The translations under genes were made by a program, and so were the position numbers. Below the pieces are notes generated by a model, which saw only the letters and a list, made by a program, of their open reading frames with translations, made no database searches and had not been told where the DNA came from. This document shows, piece after piece, positions 10,201-17,950 of a stretch of 35,473 nucleotides of DNA (the stretch's first letter is position 1; each line of letters opens with the position of its first letter). The DNA comes from an uncultured bacterium (lineage in GTDB: Bacteria; Bacillota; Clostridia; Lachnospirales; Lachnospiraceae). The stretch spans positions 1-35,473 of the forward strand of contig CAMWLE010000031.1 in NCBI GenBank assembly GCA_947175015.1. The letters run 5' to 3'.

Positions 10201-10925
10201 TGACCGTCTGCCAGGCTTAAGATATGCTCGTCCACCCTGTCTTCCGTCACAGCAGCCATAATCTCCTTCGCATCCTGTGCTGACAGTTTACCTGCATAGA
10301 TTTGCGGAATACTCTCCACCACCAGATTTTCATACCGCTTCATCAGTGCGGCATCTTCACCCTCCAGTTTCATTCCTTCCTTCACTGTCGGATATTTGGT
10401 ATAAAAATACGTTGTCATCAGGACAAGAATACCATTGGGTGAAGTTCCCGTCCGATATTCCATGGCTTTCTTCAGACACTCTGGCTGATTCTCCGCATTG
10501 GCTATCAGATTCTCAAACTCCTGCTTTTTTAAGCGATATTGATTTCCTCCCAAAAGAGAAGCATGGATTGCCACCATTTTCGCTGGTTCCAATGAGAACC
10601 GTTTATCCTGCGGACGCTGTGGATTGAATGCCAACAGCGATAACATCTTATAACAGCTGGCCTCACCGATGCCAAACAAAAGCTCTTCCAACCTCTTGGC
10701 TTCATCATTTCTTCCTTTTTCCAGCAAATACGCATAGAGATTATTGATGGACTGCGGTTCCGCCACATTGGACAGATCATGATAACCGATCTTTGCCAAC
10801 ACTTCCTCTCCCGCATCCCCACAGAGATAATCCTCTATCAGAGATAACTCCTCTGATGAGAATAATTTCTCCTTCTCTAATTGCTCCACGACTTTCGCGA
10901 CATAAGAATCTTTTGGATTTATCAT
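7275..10925 (-). CDS. DUF4132 (YehI/MolR-like) protein, copy 2
   Basis: This 1,216-residue paralogue has the same architecture: a divergent helical N-terminal half, a HEAT-like middle, then the DUF4132 region (MRLEMALSTERQWSVQ, GLIWGVYEDRKLVSSFRY, DYEIVQSIEQLDRQIY). The start MINPKDSYV at 10925 has GGGGAGGAA upstream; the frame is open to 10961 without a site. Residues of about 689-1101 are encoded by DNA identical to copy 3. Just before this tract is a private insertion of 21-bp repeats giving Ser/Gln/Gly/Lys-rich units. The N-terminal third looks roughly 60% identical to copies 1 and 3 by eye. It follows copy 3 by 149 bp. Function unknown; a large scaffold or partner of the MoxR/VWA module is inferred from family association. 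Confidence 0.85.
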   Translation of the reverse strand: MINPKDSYVAKVVEQLEKEKLFSSEELSLIEDYLCGDAGEEVLAKIGYHDLSNVAEPQSINNLYAYLLEKGRNDEAKRLEELLFGIGEASCYKMLSLLAFNPQRPQDKRFSLEPAKMVAIHASLLGGNQYRLKKQEFENLIANAENQPECLKKAMEYRTGTSPNGILVLMTTYFYTKYPTVKEGMKLEGEDAALMKRYENLVVESIPQIYAGKLSAQDAKEIMAAVTEDRVDEHILSLADGHGNISNLMLVILGGTAFVNHGLSSILRNVVAVCLAANVGTTLCDIEAMDLRRDLMGDVGGSFDQVFHMCSKDYIQWAARNRKMKILEKQFVRNQDVFLEYMDAADYSTYNMMAPIVKKAAPELFKKRMSGEGAKQQSKLIDAFVRSASAQLKPAADDIRKYLSEGGIEHVYACKDILKNCYYWASNANGLLKTYQMNYGYDALSDRCDTLMLASNGYSLYRDFIDKDSKVDKAQVKRVFAAADAEGLNLVTQLEGCVYILDSGYNETWTKAFKNAAMEVFRNYLAKKREETLSAFKEAGSVGRSFGLSIMAEHAEENKETILSFTQDSAKSVKETLLGILYEQKDWEEDIVALLSSKKAGERDTAIRVLAKWRDEAQAEAAKGKAASNQSGTVSDQGGAVSDKGKAVLAEKYTQILSKALEAEKNAKVRAVLEGVLHMSVEATEGGKVVTLDEMVKELHKGNKKRSLAWAYETPFSKVHKKDGTEADEAYLQAIFLCYCAMSPCGVNQSAAALAKELDEREFAVYVNELFDKWMEAGAESKKRWVLYASAIHGGDDIVKKLHHQIQEWPQEARGAIASEAVQALALSPKPQGLLIVDGISRKFKFKQVKAGAVKALEFAASQLGITTEELADRIVPNLGFDENMQRIFDYGERKFTVTITPALEIEVFDASGKKLKNLPAPGKKDDEVKAAAAYEEFKQMKKQMKTTISSQKMRLEMALSTERQWSVQSWKDLFVKNPIMHQFAIGLIWGVYEDRKLVSSFRYMEDGSFNTEDEEEFILPEDGQDAQSAGQGQSIGRGQSIGLVHPIELSKESLQTWKEQLEDYEIVQSIEQLDRQIYYRTEEEGNQKELERFGGVIVNDLSLSGKLMTQGWYRGDVEDGGCVHTYFREDKELDLGAVLYFSGTYVGGMNEDVTVYEIRFFKSGNLSTWSYDREVEAKSCLLSEVPERYFSEIVLQVTKATAASREKDANWKKGR
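7621..8861. repeat. Paralogous tract identical to 11421-12661 (offset 3,800 bp)
   Basis: Line-by-line reading finds no mismatch over 1,241 bp between this stretch of copy 2 and 11421-12661 of copy 3. Just beyond the right end, 8862 and 8894 differ and similarity then falls at 8925. Just before the left end there are differences at 7599-7600, 7613 and 7620. Sharp edges inside otherwise diverged genes indicate gene conversion or recombination. Confidence 0.9.
7797..7832. repeat. Two 18-bp repeat units in DUF4132 copy 2
   Basis: The units gccaatagattgtcctcg and gccaatagattgtccttg occupy the position of the seven-unit array of copy 1. They encode the SIGxGQ-type linker before GLVHPIELS. Confidence 0.75.
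8980..9063. repeat. Four 21-bp repeat units in DUF4132 copy 2
   Basis: Four 21-base units (e.g. gaaaccgccccgccttggtc plus t at 9001-9021, and the related 9022-9042) encode seven-residue units such as DQGGAVS and DKGKAVL. They form an insertion absent from copy 1 and replaced by a different Gln/Thr-rich sequence in copy 3. The site is the junction between the variable N-terminal part and the conserved C-terminal part. Confidence 0.8.
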
Positions 10926-11074
10926 TTTACTGTTCCTCCCCAAATATAATATTTTCTCCAATACACAATAAACCAGATTGGCTTATTTCTCTCTTTTTCA
11001 TTGTCATTATCACTGCATCTTTTTCACTTCATCATCCATACGCAATGTAATCTGTCCCCTATCATTGCTTCTCT

Positions 11075-14000
11075 TTATCTTCTTTTCTTCCAGTTTGCAT
11101 TCTTTTCCTTGCTGGCAGCAGTTGCTTTGGCCACCTGCAGAACGATTTCACTGAAATACCGCTCCGGCACTTCTGATAATAAGCAGGACTTGACCTCGAC
11201 CTCCTTGTCATAGCTCCATGTGGACAGGTTGCCGGACCTGAAAAATCTGATCTCGTATACCGTCACGTCCTCATTTAGTCCGCCTACATAAGTGCCTGAG
11301 AAATAAAGTACGGCGCCCAAATCAAGTTCCTTGTCCTCCCTGTAGTAGTTATAGAAGCCGCCTCCATCTTCAACATCACCGCGATACCAGCCCTGGGTTG
11401 TCAGTTTTCCGCCTAAGGATAAATCATTGACAATCACACCGCCGAACCGCTCAAGTTCTTTCTGATTTCCTTCCTCCTCCGTTCTGTAATATATCTGCCT
11501 GTCAAGCTGCTCAATGGACTGAACAATTTCATAGTCTTCCAGTTGTTCCTTCCATGTCTGCAGGGACTCCTTGGATAACTCGATTGGGTGCACAAGGCCA
11601 ATAGATTGTCCTCGGCCAATAGATTGTCCTTGGCCTGCGGACTGCGCATCCTGCCCATCCTCCGGCAGGATAAATTCTTCTTCATCCTCTGTATTAAAGG
11701 AACCATCCTCCATGTACCGGAAACTGGACACCAGTTTTCTATCCTCATACACACCCCAGATAAGACCGATGGCAAACTGGTGCATAATCGGATTCTTCAC
11801 AAACAGATCCTTCCAAGACTGCACACTCCACTGACGCTCCGTGGACAGTGCCATTTCCAGACGCATTTTCTGGCTGGATATTGTTGTCTTCATCTGCTTC
11901 TTCATCTGCTTGAACTCTTCATAAGCCGCCGCTGCCTTCACCTCGTCATCCTTCTTGCCAGGAGCGGGCAGGTTCTTCAATTTCTTACCACTCGCGTCAA
12001 ATACCTCTATCTCAAGGGCCGGGGTAATGGTCACGGTAAATTTGCGCTCTCCATAGTCGAAAATGCGCTGCATGTTCTCGTCAAATCCCAGGTTAGGCAC
12101 AATCCTGTCCGCCAGTTCCTCTGTAGTGATTCCCAACTGGGAAGCCGCGAACTCCAATGCCTTTACTGCCCCTGCCTTCACCTGTTTAAATTTGAATTTC
12201 CTGGATATACCGTCTACAATGAGAAGTCCCTGGGGCTTCGGGCTTAGGGCAAGGGCCTGCACTGCTTCCGACGCAATGGCGCCCCTGGCCTCCTGGGGCC
12301 ATTCCTGAATCTGGTGGTGAAGCTTCTTCACAATATCGTCACCGCCATGGATTGCCGACGCATAGAGCACCCAGCGCTTCTTGGATTCCGCCCCTGCTTC
12401 CATCCATTTGTCAAACAATTCATTCACATAAACCGCAAATTCCCTCTCATCCAATTCCTTCGCCAGAGCCGCCGCACTCTGGTTGACACCGCAGGGTGAC
12501 ATAGCACAGTAACAGAGGAAAATTGCCTGCAGATACGCTTCATCTGCCTCTGTACCATCCTTTTTATGTACTTTGGAGAACGGCGTCTCATAAGCCCATG
12601 CAAGAGAACGTTTCTTATTGCCCTTGTGAAGCTCCTTGACCATTTCATCCAGAGTGACAACTTTGCCGCCTTCCGTCGCCTCCACACTCATGTACAGCAC
12701 ACCTTCCAGAACCGCCCTGACTTTCGCATTTTTTTCCGCTTCCAAAGCCTGCCGCAAAATTCCGGTACACTCTTCCAAAGACATTGTGGTTTCCGTTTGT
12801 GCTCTGTCTTTGGTTTGTGCTGTACCTTCTGCCTGCGCAGCCTCCTCTCTCCATTTGATCAGCACACGAATGGCGATCTCTCTTTCTGCTGCCTTCTTTG
12901 CGGAAAGCAGGCGGATAATATCCTCTTTCCAGCCTTTCTGCACATATAGAATATCCAACAATCTCTCCCTGACCGATTTGGCTGAATCCTGTGAAAAGCT
13001 CAAAATATTTTCCTTATTCTCCTCCGCAAGTTCTGCCATAACGCTTAAGCCGAAACTCCTGCCTATACTTCCTGACGCTTTAAATGCAGACGACATTTCC
13101 TCCGGCCTTGTTTCAAGGTAATTTCTGAATATTTTCCTTGCCGTATCTTCAAACTCTTTCGTCCAGGTCATCTCATAAGTGTATTCTGCTATATAGGCAT
13201 ACCCATCCAACTGACTCGCCAAGTTCAGCCCTTCCGAATCCGCCTCCGCAAATATTCTTTCTGCCTCCGCTTTATTCACCTTTCGCTTATGATGATCGAG
13301 GATATCGCGGTAAAGAGAGAATCCATGAGCAGCTAAGAGCAATGTGTCACAACGCTTATGCAGAGCATCGTAACCATAACGCACCTGATAATTTTCCAGA
13401 GCATTACGAACCTTCATGGACCATTGATAATCGCCTATCAATATATCCTTGCAGGCATATACATGCTCAATCCCCCCTTCTCCGCTTAAATATTTCCTGA
13501 TGTCCTCCATTGCCGATGCTGCCCGATTATTATTGGCGCTCTGAACAAACACGTCAATCAGTTTGGACTGCTCCCTGCCAATTCCTCCCGCCGCTCTCTT
13601 CTGAAACAAATCAGGAGCCTTTTTCTTCACTATGTCTGCCATTAACTGATAGACATCATACTCAGCAGCATCCATACATTCCAGAAACGCTTCCTGGTGA
13701 ATGCCAAATTGCTTCACCAAAATTGGCTTTTTATTATATTGGGCCGCCCATTGAATAAATTTCCTGCTTTCCATATGGAATACTTCGTCAAAGCAGTTTG
13801 CCAATCTGCTCAGATCCCATCTAAGATCCATTTCGTCTATATAATTCAATGCGCTCTCCCCATCTGCTGCAAGGCATATGGACACCACATTCTTCAGTTT
13901 TAAGGACAGAGCATGGTTTACAAAGGCAGTTCCTACAAGAAGATAGTGATAAAACCTGTCTATACCAGTACTGCCTCCCGCCAGTTTCAGAATTCGTTCG

Positions 14001-14707
14001 TTCACTCTGTTTTCACTTGCCGCAGCCATAATTTCCTCCAAATCCTGTCTGGAAAGGCTGCTTTGTGCAGAATAAATACTCGGTATTTCCCTTATTACCA
14101 GCTCCTCATACCGCTCCATCAATGGGATGTCCTCTTCCGCAAGCTCCACCCCCTCTTCTGTATTGGGATATTTAAGGAAAAAATATGCTGTCAGCAAGAT
14201 AAGATGATAGGAGATACGGATATCTTTGGATAATGCCCCTGTCCGATACTCCATGGCCTTCTTCAGATGCTCCGGCTTCTTCTCCGCACATGCAATCACT
14301 TTCTTAAAATGATGCGGCTTAAGCCAATTAATGCTGCCGCTCATGAGGGCAGCATAATATGCCGCCTTTTTCGCCGGTTCCAGCATAATATGATGCTCTT
14401 TTGTTCGATATATCAACAAAGAAAACATCTTATAGGCACTGACCTCACCAATGGCAAAGAGAAGATCTTCCAATCTCTTCGCCTCATCAATCCTTCCTTT
14501 TTCCAGCATATTTGTATAGATATTATTGATTGCCAACGGCTCTTCTGTCTTGGACAGATCATGATAGCCTATCTTCTCCAGCACCTCATCTCCGGCATCC
14601 CCACAGAGATAATCCTCTATCATGGATATCTCCTCCGATGAGAATACATTCCCCTTCTCTAATTTCTCCACAATTTTCGTGGCATAAGAATCTTTTGGAC
14701 TTATCAT
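11075..14707 (-). CDS. DUF4132 (YehI/MolR-like) protein, copy 3
   Basis: This 1,210-residue paralogue is the first of the three in transcription order. Its N-terminal half is the most diverged, while residues of about 682-1095 are encoded by DNA identical to copy 2. The start MISPKDSYATKIVEKLEK at 14707 follows AGAGGGAAG; the frame is open further to 14836 but that part overlaps the aldo/keto reductase and has no site. It begins 19 nt after the reductase stop, so the two are almost certainly co-transcribed. A Thr/Gln-rich linker (AQAEGTAQTKDRAQTETTMS) sits where copy 2 has its 21-bp repeats. No catalytic motif was recognised in any copy. Confidence 0.85.
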   Translation of the reverse strand: MISPKDSYATKIVEKLEKGNVFSSEEISMIEDYLCGDAGDEVLEKIGYHDLSKTEEPLAINNIYTNMLEKGRIDEAKRLEDLLFAIGEVSAYKMFSLLIYRTKEHHIMLEPAKKAAYYAALMSGSINWLKPHHFKKVIACAEKKPEHLKKAMEYRTGALSKDIRISYHLILLTAYFFLKYPNTEEGVELAEEDIPLMERYEELVIREIPSIYSAQSSLSRQDLEEIMAAASENRVNERILKLAGGSTGIDRFYHYLLVGTAFVNHALSLKLKNVVSICLAADGESALNYIDEMDLRWDLSRLANCFDEVFHMESRKFIQWAAQYNKKPILVKQFGIHQEAFLECMDAAEYDVYQLMADIVKKKAPDLFQKRAAGGIGREQSKLIDVFVQSANNNRAASAMEDIRKYLSGEGGIEHVYACKDILIGDYQWSMKVRNALENYQVRYGYDALHKRCDTLLLAAHGFSLYRDILDHHKRKVNKAEAERIFAEADSEGLNLASQLDGYAYIAEYTYEMTWTKEFEDTARKIFRNYLETRPEEMSSAFKASGSIGRSFGLSVMAELAEENKENILSFSQDSAKSVRERLLDILYVQKGWKEDIIRLLSAKKAAEREIAIRVLIKWREEAAQAEGTAQTKDRAQTETTMSLEECTGILRQALEAEKNAKVRAVLEGVLYMSVEATEGGKVVTLDEMVKELHKGNKKRSLAWAYETPFSKVHKKDGTEADEAYLQAIFLCYCAMSPCGVNQSAAALAKELDEREFAVYVNELFDKWMEAGAESKKRWVLYASAIHGGDDIVKKLHHQIQEWPQEARGAIASEAVQALALSPKPQGLLIVDGISRKFKFKQVKAGAVKALEFAASQLGITTEELADRIVPNLGFDENMQRIFDYGERKFTVTITPALEIEVFDASGKKLKNLPAPGKKDDEVKAAAAYEEFKQMKKQMKTTISSQKMRLEMALSTERQWSVQSWKDLFVKNPIMHQFAIGLIWGVYEDRKLVSSFRYMEDGSFNTEDEEEFILPEDGQDAQSAGQGQSIGRGQSIGLVHPIELSKESLQTWKEQLEDYEIVQSIEQLDRQIYYRTEEEGNQKELERFGGVIVNDLSLGGKLTTQGWYRGDVEDGGGFYNYYREDKELDLGAVLYFSGTYVGGLNEDVTVYEIRFFRSGNLSTWSYDKEVEVKSCLLSEVPERYFSEIVLQVAKATAASKEKNANWKKRR
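11421..12661. repeat. Paralogous tract identical to 7621-8861
   Basis: This is the copy 3 partner of the 1,241-bp identical block. With two mismatches allowed (12662 and 12694) the similarity extends to about 12724. It covers most of the DUF4132 region but not the extreme C-terminus, where the copies differ again. Confidence 0.9.
11597..11632. repeat. Two 18-bp repeat units in DUF4132 copy 3
   Basis: Same two units as at 7797-7832, within the identical tract. Confidence 0.75.
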
Positions 14708-14726
14708 TATACTTCCCTCTCCAAAA

Positions 14727-15878
14727 TTACATATTTTCCTGAAATAGTTCCCTGGTCTTCTGCATCCTCTCCACAATTTCCACGCCAAACGGACATCTTG
14801 TTTCACAGCCGCCGCAGGCAATACAGTCAGTGGCATTTTTCTCCAATGCCATATAATGCGCTCTCACCGAAGATGGCACCGTCTCCTGCATTTTCGCCAA
14901 ATCATACAGCTTATTGACCATAGCAATATCTATGCCTGCCGGACATGGTTTGCAATGATTGCAGTACATACATTTCTTGCTGTAAGCGTGATGAGGCGCG
15001 GATGCCAATACGCTGGCATAGTCCTTCTGCTGTTCTTGGGCATTCTCATATCCCACCGCTTCCAACACATGCCCCGGTTCTGAGTAGCCTGCCATAATAC
15101 TGGCCACACCAGGTCTTGTCAGCACATAATGGATACATTGGACAGGTGTCAGCGCCACGCCAAAGGGAGAGGTTTTTTCATGAAACAGACGCCCTCCTGC
15201 AAACCCCTTCATCACCGTGATTCCAACATCATATTGTTCACATAATCTGTAAAGTTCCGCCCTTTCCGGGTCCATTCCCGCAAGAGAAGTATCGTATTGC
15301 TCTGCAAAATAATCGTCAATATTCTCCGTTGGCGGCATCAGGTCAAAGGCCGGATTGATAGAAAACAGCATCATTTCTATTTCACCTGACAACACAGCCA
15401 GCTTCGCCACTTTGGGATTATGAGAGCTGAGCCCAATATGTTTGATGATGCCCTTCTCCTTTAGTTCATGAACATATTCCAGAAAAGGACCTTTGACGAT
15501 TTCCTCCCATTCCTTCTCAGAATCCACATAATGAATCATTCCAAAGTCTATGTAATCCGTCCCCAGCCGGGCAAGCAGATCTTCAAATGCCGCTTTCACT
15601 TTCGGGATTTCACGGCTACGCACATATTGTCCATCCTGCCATGTAGAACCGATATGTCCCTGAATATACCATTTTTCCCTGGTGTCCCTGATACAAGCTC
15701 CAATTGCCGATCTCACATTCGGTTCGGACATCCAGCAATCCAAAATATTAATCCCCTGTTCCTCACAGGCTTTTATGATGGCTCTTACACCCTCCAAATC
15801 CATCCGCTCCAGCCATTCGGCACCGAACCCTATCTCACTTACCATTACTTCCGTTTTTCCCAGTCTCCTGTAGTGCAT
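14727..15878 (-). CDS. Aldo/keto reductase-like protein with C-terminal 2x[4Fe-4S] domain
   Basis: The 383-residue protein has an aldo/keto reductase TIM barrel (residues 1-290) fused to a ferredoxin-like tail. The tail has two cysteine clusters, CMYCNHCKPCP (C303, C306, C309, C312) and CIACGGCETRCP (C352, C355, C358, C362), typical of two [4Fe-4S] clusters. In the barrel, the tetrad Asp (D47) and His (H116, in MIHYVD) are visible. The position expected for the catalytic Tyr is Glu52 and that for the Lys appears to be His75 (YIQGHIG). This probably marks a clostridial subfamily whose chemistry is not ordinary NADPH carbonyl reduction. AGGAGG precedes the ATG. It leads the operon into DUF4132 copy 3, 19 nt away. 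Substrate unknown. Confidence 0.88.
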   Translation of the reverse strand: MHYRRLGKTEVMVSEIGFGAEWLERMDLEGVRAIIKACEEQGINILDCWMSEPNVRSAIGACIRDTREKWYIQGHIGSTWQDGQYVRSREIPKVKAAFEDLLARLGTDYIDFGMIHYVDSEKEWEEIVKGPFLEYVHELKEKGIIKHIGLSSHNPKVAKLAVLSGEIEMMLFSINPAFDLMPPTENIDDYFAEQYDTSLAGMDPERAELYRLCEQYDVGITVMKGFAGGRLFHEKTSPFGVALTPVQCIHYVLTRPGVASIMAGYSEPGHVLEAVGYENAQEQQKDYASVLASAPHHAYSKKCMYCNHCKPCPAGIDIAMVNKLYDLAKMQETVPSSVRAHYMALEKNATDCIACGGCETRCPFGVEIVERMQKTRELFQENM

Positions 15879-15906
15879 ATTTTGCTCCTCCTGATTTAAA
15901 TTTATG

Positions 15907-15937
15907 TTATGTACTATTATATACTGTTACGTACTAT
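15907..15937 (-). promoter_or_regulatory. Promoter and twin direct-repeat operator of the reductase-DUF4132 operon
   Basis: On the minus strand, TATAAT (15921-15916) is a perfect -10, with a weak TTGTGT 16 bp upstream as -35. The 11-bp direct repeat ttaYgtactat occurs at 15907-15917 and 15927-15937, exactly 20 bp apart, about two helical turns. The first overlaps the -10 and the second lies in the spacer. This arrangement suits a repressor binding two same-face sites. The regulator is not identifiable here. Confidence 0.55.
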
Positions 15938-16332
15938 ACACAAAACCCGCTTCTCTTGCGCTTCTGTGTGTATGCTTCGCAATAGCCCCAGACTTTCATA
16001 CATAGTAACGCGGCCGGATAGGGGGGGACTTTGAAACTTTCCGGCACCTCCGAAAATAATTGTAAATACATTATAACATTATGAATGCCAATTGGCAAAT
16101 AATATCACATCTGTTTACATATGTTTCTTACAGGAAAATATCTGTTCATACAAACGATACCAATATTTTAAAATAACTTAAGAATTATTTAATCAAAATG
16201 CACATGTATTTATTGTACCATAATCTCGTGCGCTTCAGCGCACTTGGAATCAGAAGTTGACACATTGCCCTTCTGTGTCAACATTGTACCATAATATTGT
16301 TGCAACAAAAAAACAAGAAAAGGAGTGAGAAA
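15938..16332. other. AT-rich intergenic region with nested repeats upstream of the HD gene
   Basis: No gene was found here. A 13-bp direct repeat, attgtaccataat, occurs at 16212-16224 and 16283-16295. Between the two copies are two inverted repeats: GTGCGC-TTCA-GCGCAC (16228-16243) and GTTGACACA...TGTGTCAAC (16256-16264 with 16274-16282). The left arm of the second contains TTGACA, a possible -35, but no convincing -10 lies at 17 bp. A run of seven G is at 16021-16027. The rest shows nothing I recognise. Confidence 0.6.
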
Positions 16333-16956
16333 ATGCTGCCGACCAAAGAAGAAGCTGAAAAAGAGTTGGAACTGGCTGAAGAACACAATCCGGGGCCTTG
16401 GGTCAAACATTCTCTGAATGTTGGCATAGCGGCAAGGAATATTGCCCATTTCATCCCTACATTGGATGAAAACAAAGCATACATTTTAGGAATTCTGCAT
16501 GACATTGGCAGACGGGTTGGCATCGTCAATATTCCCAAACATGTATATGAAGGTTATTTATATTGTATGGAAAAAGGTTGGGAAGAAGCGGCTAAAATTT
16601 GTATGACCCATTCTTATGTGCTTATGCAGGAAGCCTTTGACTATGAACCCTCTCAAAAAGAACAGATTGAAATAAAAAATTATATTATGAATTGTACTGC
16701 GGATGATTATGACAGATTGATTCAATTGTGCGATTCGTTGGCAACCGATTATGGATTTGTCATTTTGGAAAAAAGATTTGTAGATGTGACCAGACGTTAT
16801 GGAATCATGGGAAGCTATGTGGCAGGATGGAACAAAACATTTGAGATAAAGGAAAACTTTGAAAAAATAATGGGCTGCTGCATTTATGATGTACTGCCGG
16901 ATATCGGCCGGACAACACTATTATCGCCCCCACCCTGGAAGCCTCCGACAAAATAA
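16333..16956 (+). CDS. HD-domain protein (HDIG-like predicted phosphohydrolase)
   Basis: The 207-residue protein has the metal-binding pattern of an HD phosphohydrolase: H26 (WVKHSLNVG), H56-D57 (GILHDIGRR), H93 (CMTHSYVL) and D134 (LCDSLA). Such enzymes hydrolyse phosphate esters or nucleotides. The short GILHDIGRRVGI context and second half resemble stand-alone HD proteins of Firmicutes, and no substrate can be assigned. The ATG at 16333 follows AAGGAG by 8 nt; a TTG at 16297 in the same frame lacks a site. This is one of only two protein genes on the plus strand in the window. It is convergent with the HAD gene and preceded by a repeat-rich control region. Confidence 0.82.
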   Translation: MLPTKEEAEKELELAEEHNPGPWVKHSLNVGIAARNIAHFIPTLDENKAYILGILHDIGRRVGIVNIPKHVYEGYLYCMEKGWEEAAKICMTHSYVLMQEAFDYEPSQKEQIEIKNYIMNCTADDYDRLIQLCDSLATDYGFVILEKRFVDVTRRYGIMGSYVAGWNKTFEIKENFEKIMGCCIYDVLPDIGRTTLLSPPPWKPPTK

Positions 16957-16968
16957 GTTTGCTGTTAC

Positions 16969-17014
16969 CCCGGTTTTCATGCAGCAGACCGCTACGCCAT
17001 ACATGAAAACCGGG
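16969..17014. terminator. Hairpin between convergent HD and HAD genes
   Basis: A 13-bp perfect stem (CCCGGTTTTCATG at 16969-16981 with CATGAAAACCGGG at 17002-17014) lies between the two convergent stop codons. Neither strand has a clean U-tract, so it may be a weak bidirectional terminator or a 3'-end stabilising structure. Confidence 0.5.
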
Positions 17015-17073
17015 AATTGAGCAGAGTTCCTGTAATCCACACTATATTTCCTTCCTGAATTGCAGAACTGTTT

Positions 17074-17889
17074 TCATTTTCCATCCATATACTGCTCCAT
17101 CCACCTGGCAACACCATCCTCATTATTGCTGCCAATCACTGCCGTTGCCATGGCTTTCAGCTCATCCACCGCATTCTCCACCGCGTATCCCTCGTCTGCG
17201 ATTTCAAACATATCTATGTCATTTTTGCCGTCTCCAAATGCCACAACTTTCTCGCATCCCAACAATACTTTCAACTGCCTGATGGCATTTGCCTTGGATG
17301 CGGCCGCCGGCATGATTTCCAGCCATTGCGCCTTAGTATACATCTCCTTCTGATAGACACAGTGAAATTCTTCTTTATATTTTTCATATAAGGGTTCCAA
17401 TTTCTCCGGTGCGTCAATACAGGTAATATAGAAACAATCCCCTCTGATCAATTCCTTTGTTGTCATCACCGGATTGGTTCTGATATCCCCTTTCCTGGTA
17501 TTCAGGAAATCTATCATGCCCGGTGTGCACATCTCTCTGATAAATGAAAATTTCTCCCCTTCCCCTCTATGTGAATAAACGATTGGATAGATTTGATGTC
17601 GGAATAAATCCTCAAACACCTCTTTGACTTTATCTTCAAAATAGTTGGCAATCAATATTTCTTCCGTCACATTATCAATGACAAACGCTCCGTTATACAC
17701 AATCAATGGAATCCTGGCATCCAGTCCCTTTGTCACCTTTTTCGATGTCACAAAAGACCTGGCCGTAGCATAAGAAAATATCATTCCCTCCGCAGTCAGC
17801 TTATTAATGATTTGGTTTGTATAAGAGGATATGGTTTCATCACTGCGAAGCAATGTGCCATCCAAATCCGCTACATATAATGTCTTCAT
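17074..17889 (-). CDS. Cof-type HAD-IIB family phosphatase
   Basis: The 271-residue protein shows all HAD motifs: motif I DLDGTLL near the N-terminus (MKTLYVADLDGTLLRSDE), motif II SYATARS, the motif III lysine region (AAASKANAIRQL) and motif IV VAFGDGKNDIDMFEIAD. The C2B cap lies between motifs II and III. Members dephosphorylate sugar phosphates, flavin or pyridoxal phosphates; the substrate is not predictable. The ATG at 17889 follows AGGGAGGTG with good spacing and motif I begins within ten residues; an in-frame codon at 17925 is not supported. It starts 61 bp after the lipoprotein gene and probably shares its transcript. Confidence 0.9.
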   Translation of the reverse strand: MKTLYVADLDGTLLRSDETISSYTNQIINKLTAEGMIFSYATARSFVTSKKVTKGLDARIPLIVYNGAFVIDNVTEEILIANYFEDKVKEVFEDLFRHQIYPIVYSHRGEGEKFSFIREMCTPGMIDFLNTRKGDIRTNPVMTTKELIRGDCFYITCIDAPEKLEPLYEKYKEEFHCVYQKEMYTKAQWLEIMPAAASKANAIRQLKVLLGCEKVVAFGDGKNDIDMFEIADEGYAVENAVDELKAMATAVIGSNNEDGVARWMEQYMDGK

Positions 17890-17950
17890 GCTTACACCTC
17901 CCTGTCCCTTCCGCAGCGCCAACAATCAAATGCCTATATATTTTGATACT

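Noticed and set aside
14708..14836. N-terminal extension of DUF4132 copy 3
   Set aside because: It overlaps the reductase gene and lacks a ribosome binding site; the start at 14707 aligns with the other copies.
16013..16045. GCCGGA/TCCGGC inverted repeat around a run of seven G
   Set aside because: A 6-bp stem with a 21-nt loop is too weak to call; no adjacent feature gives it a role.
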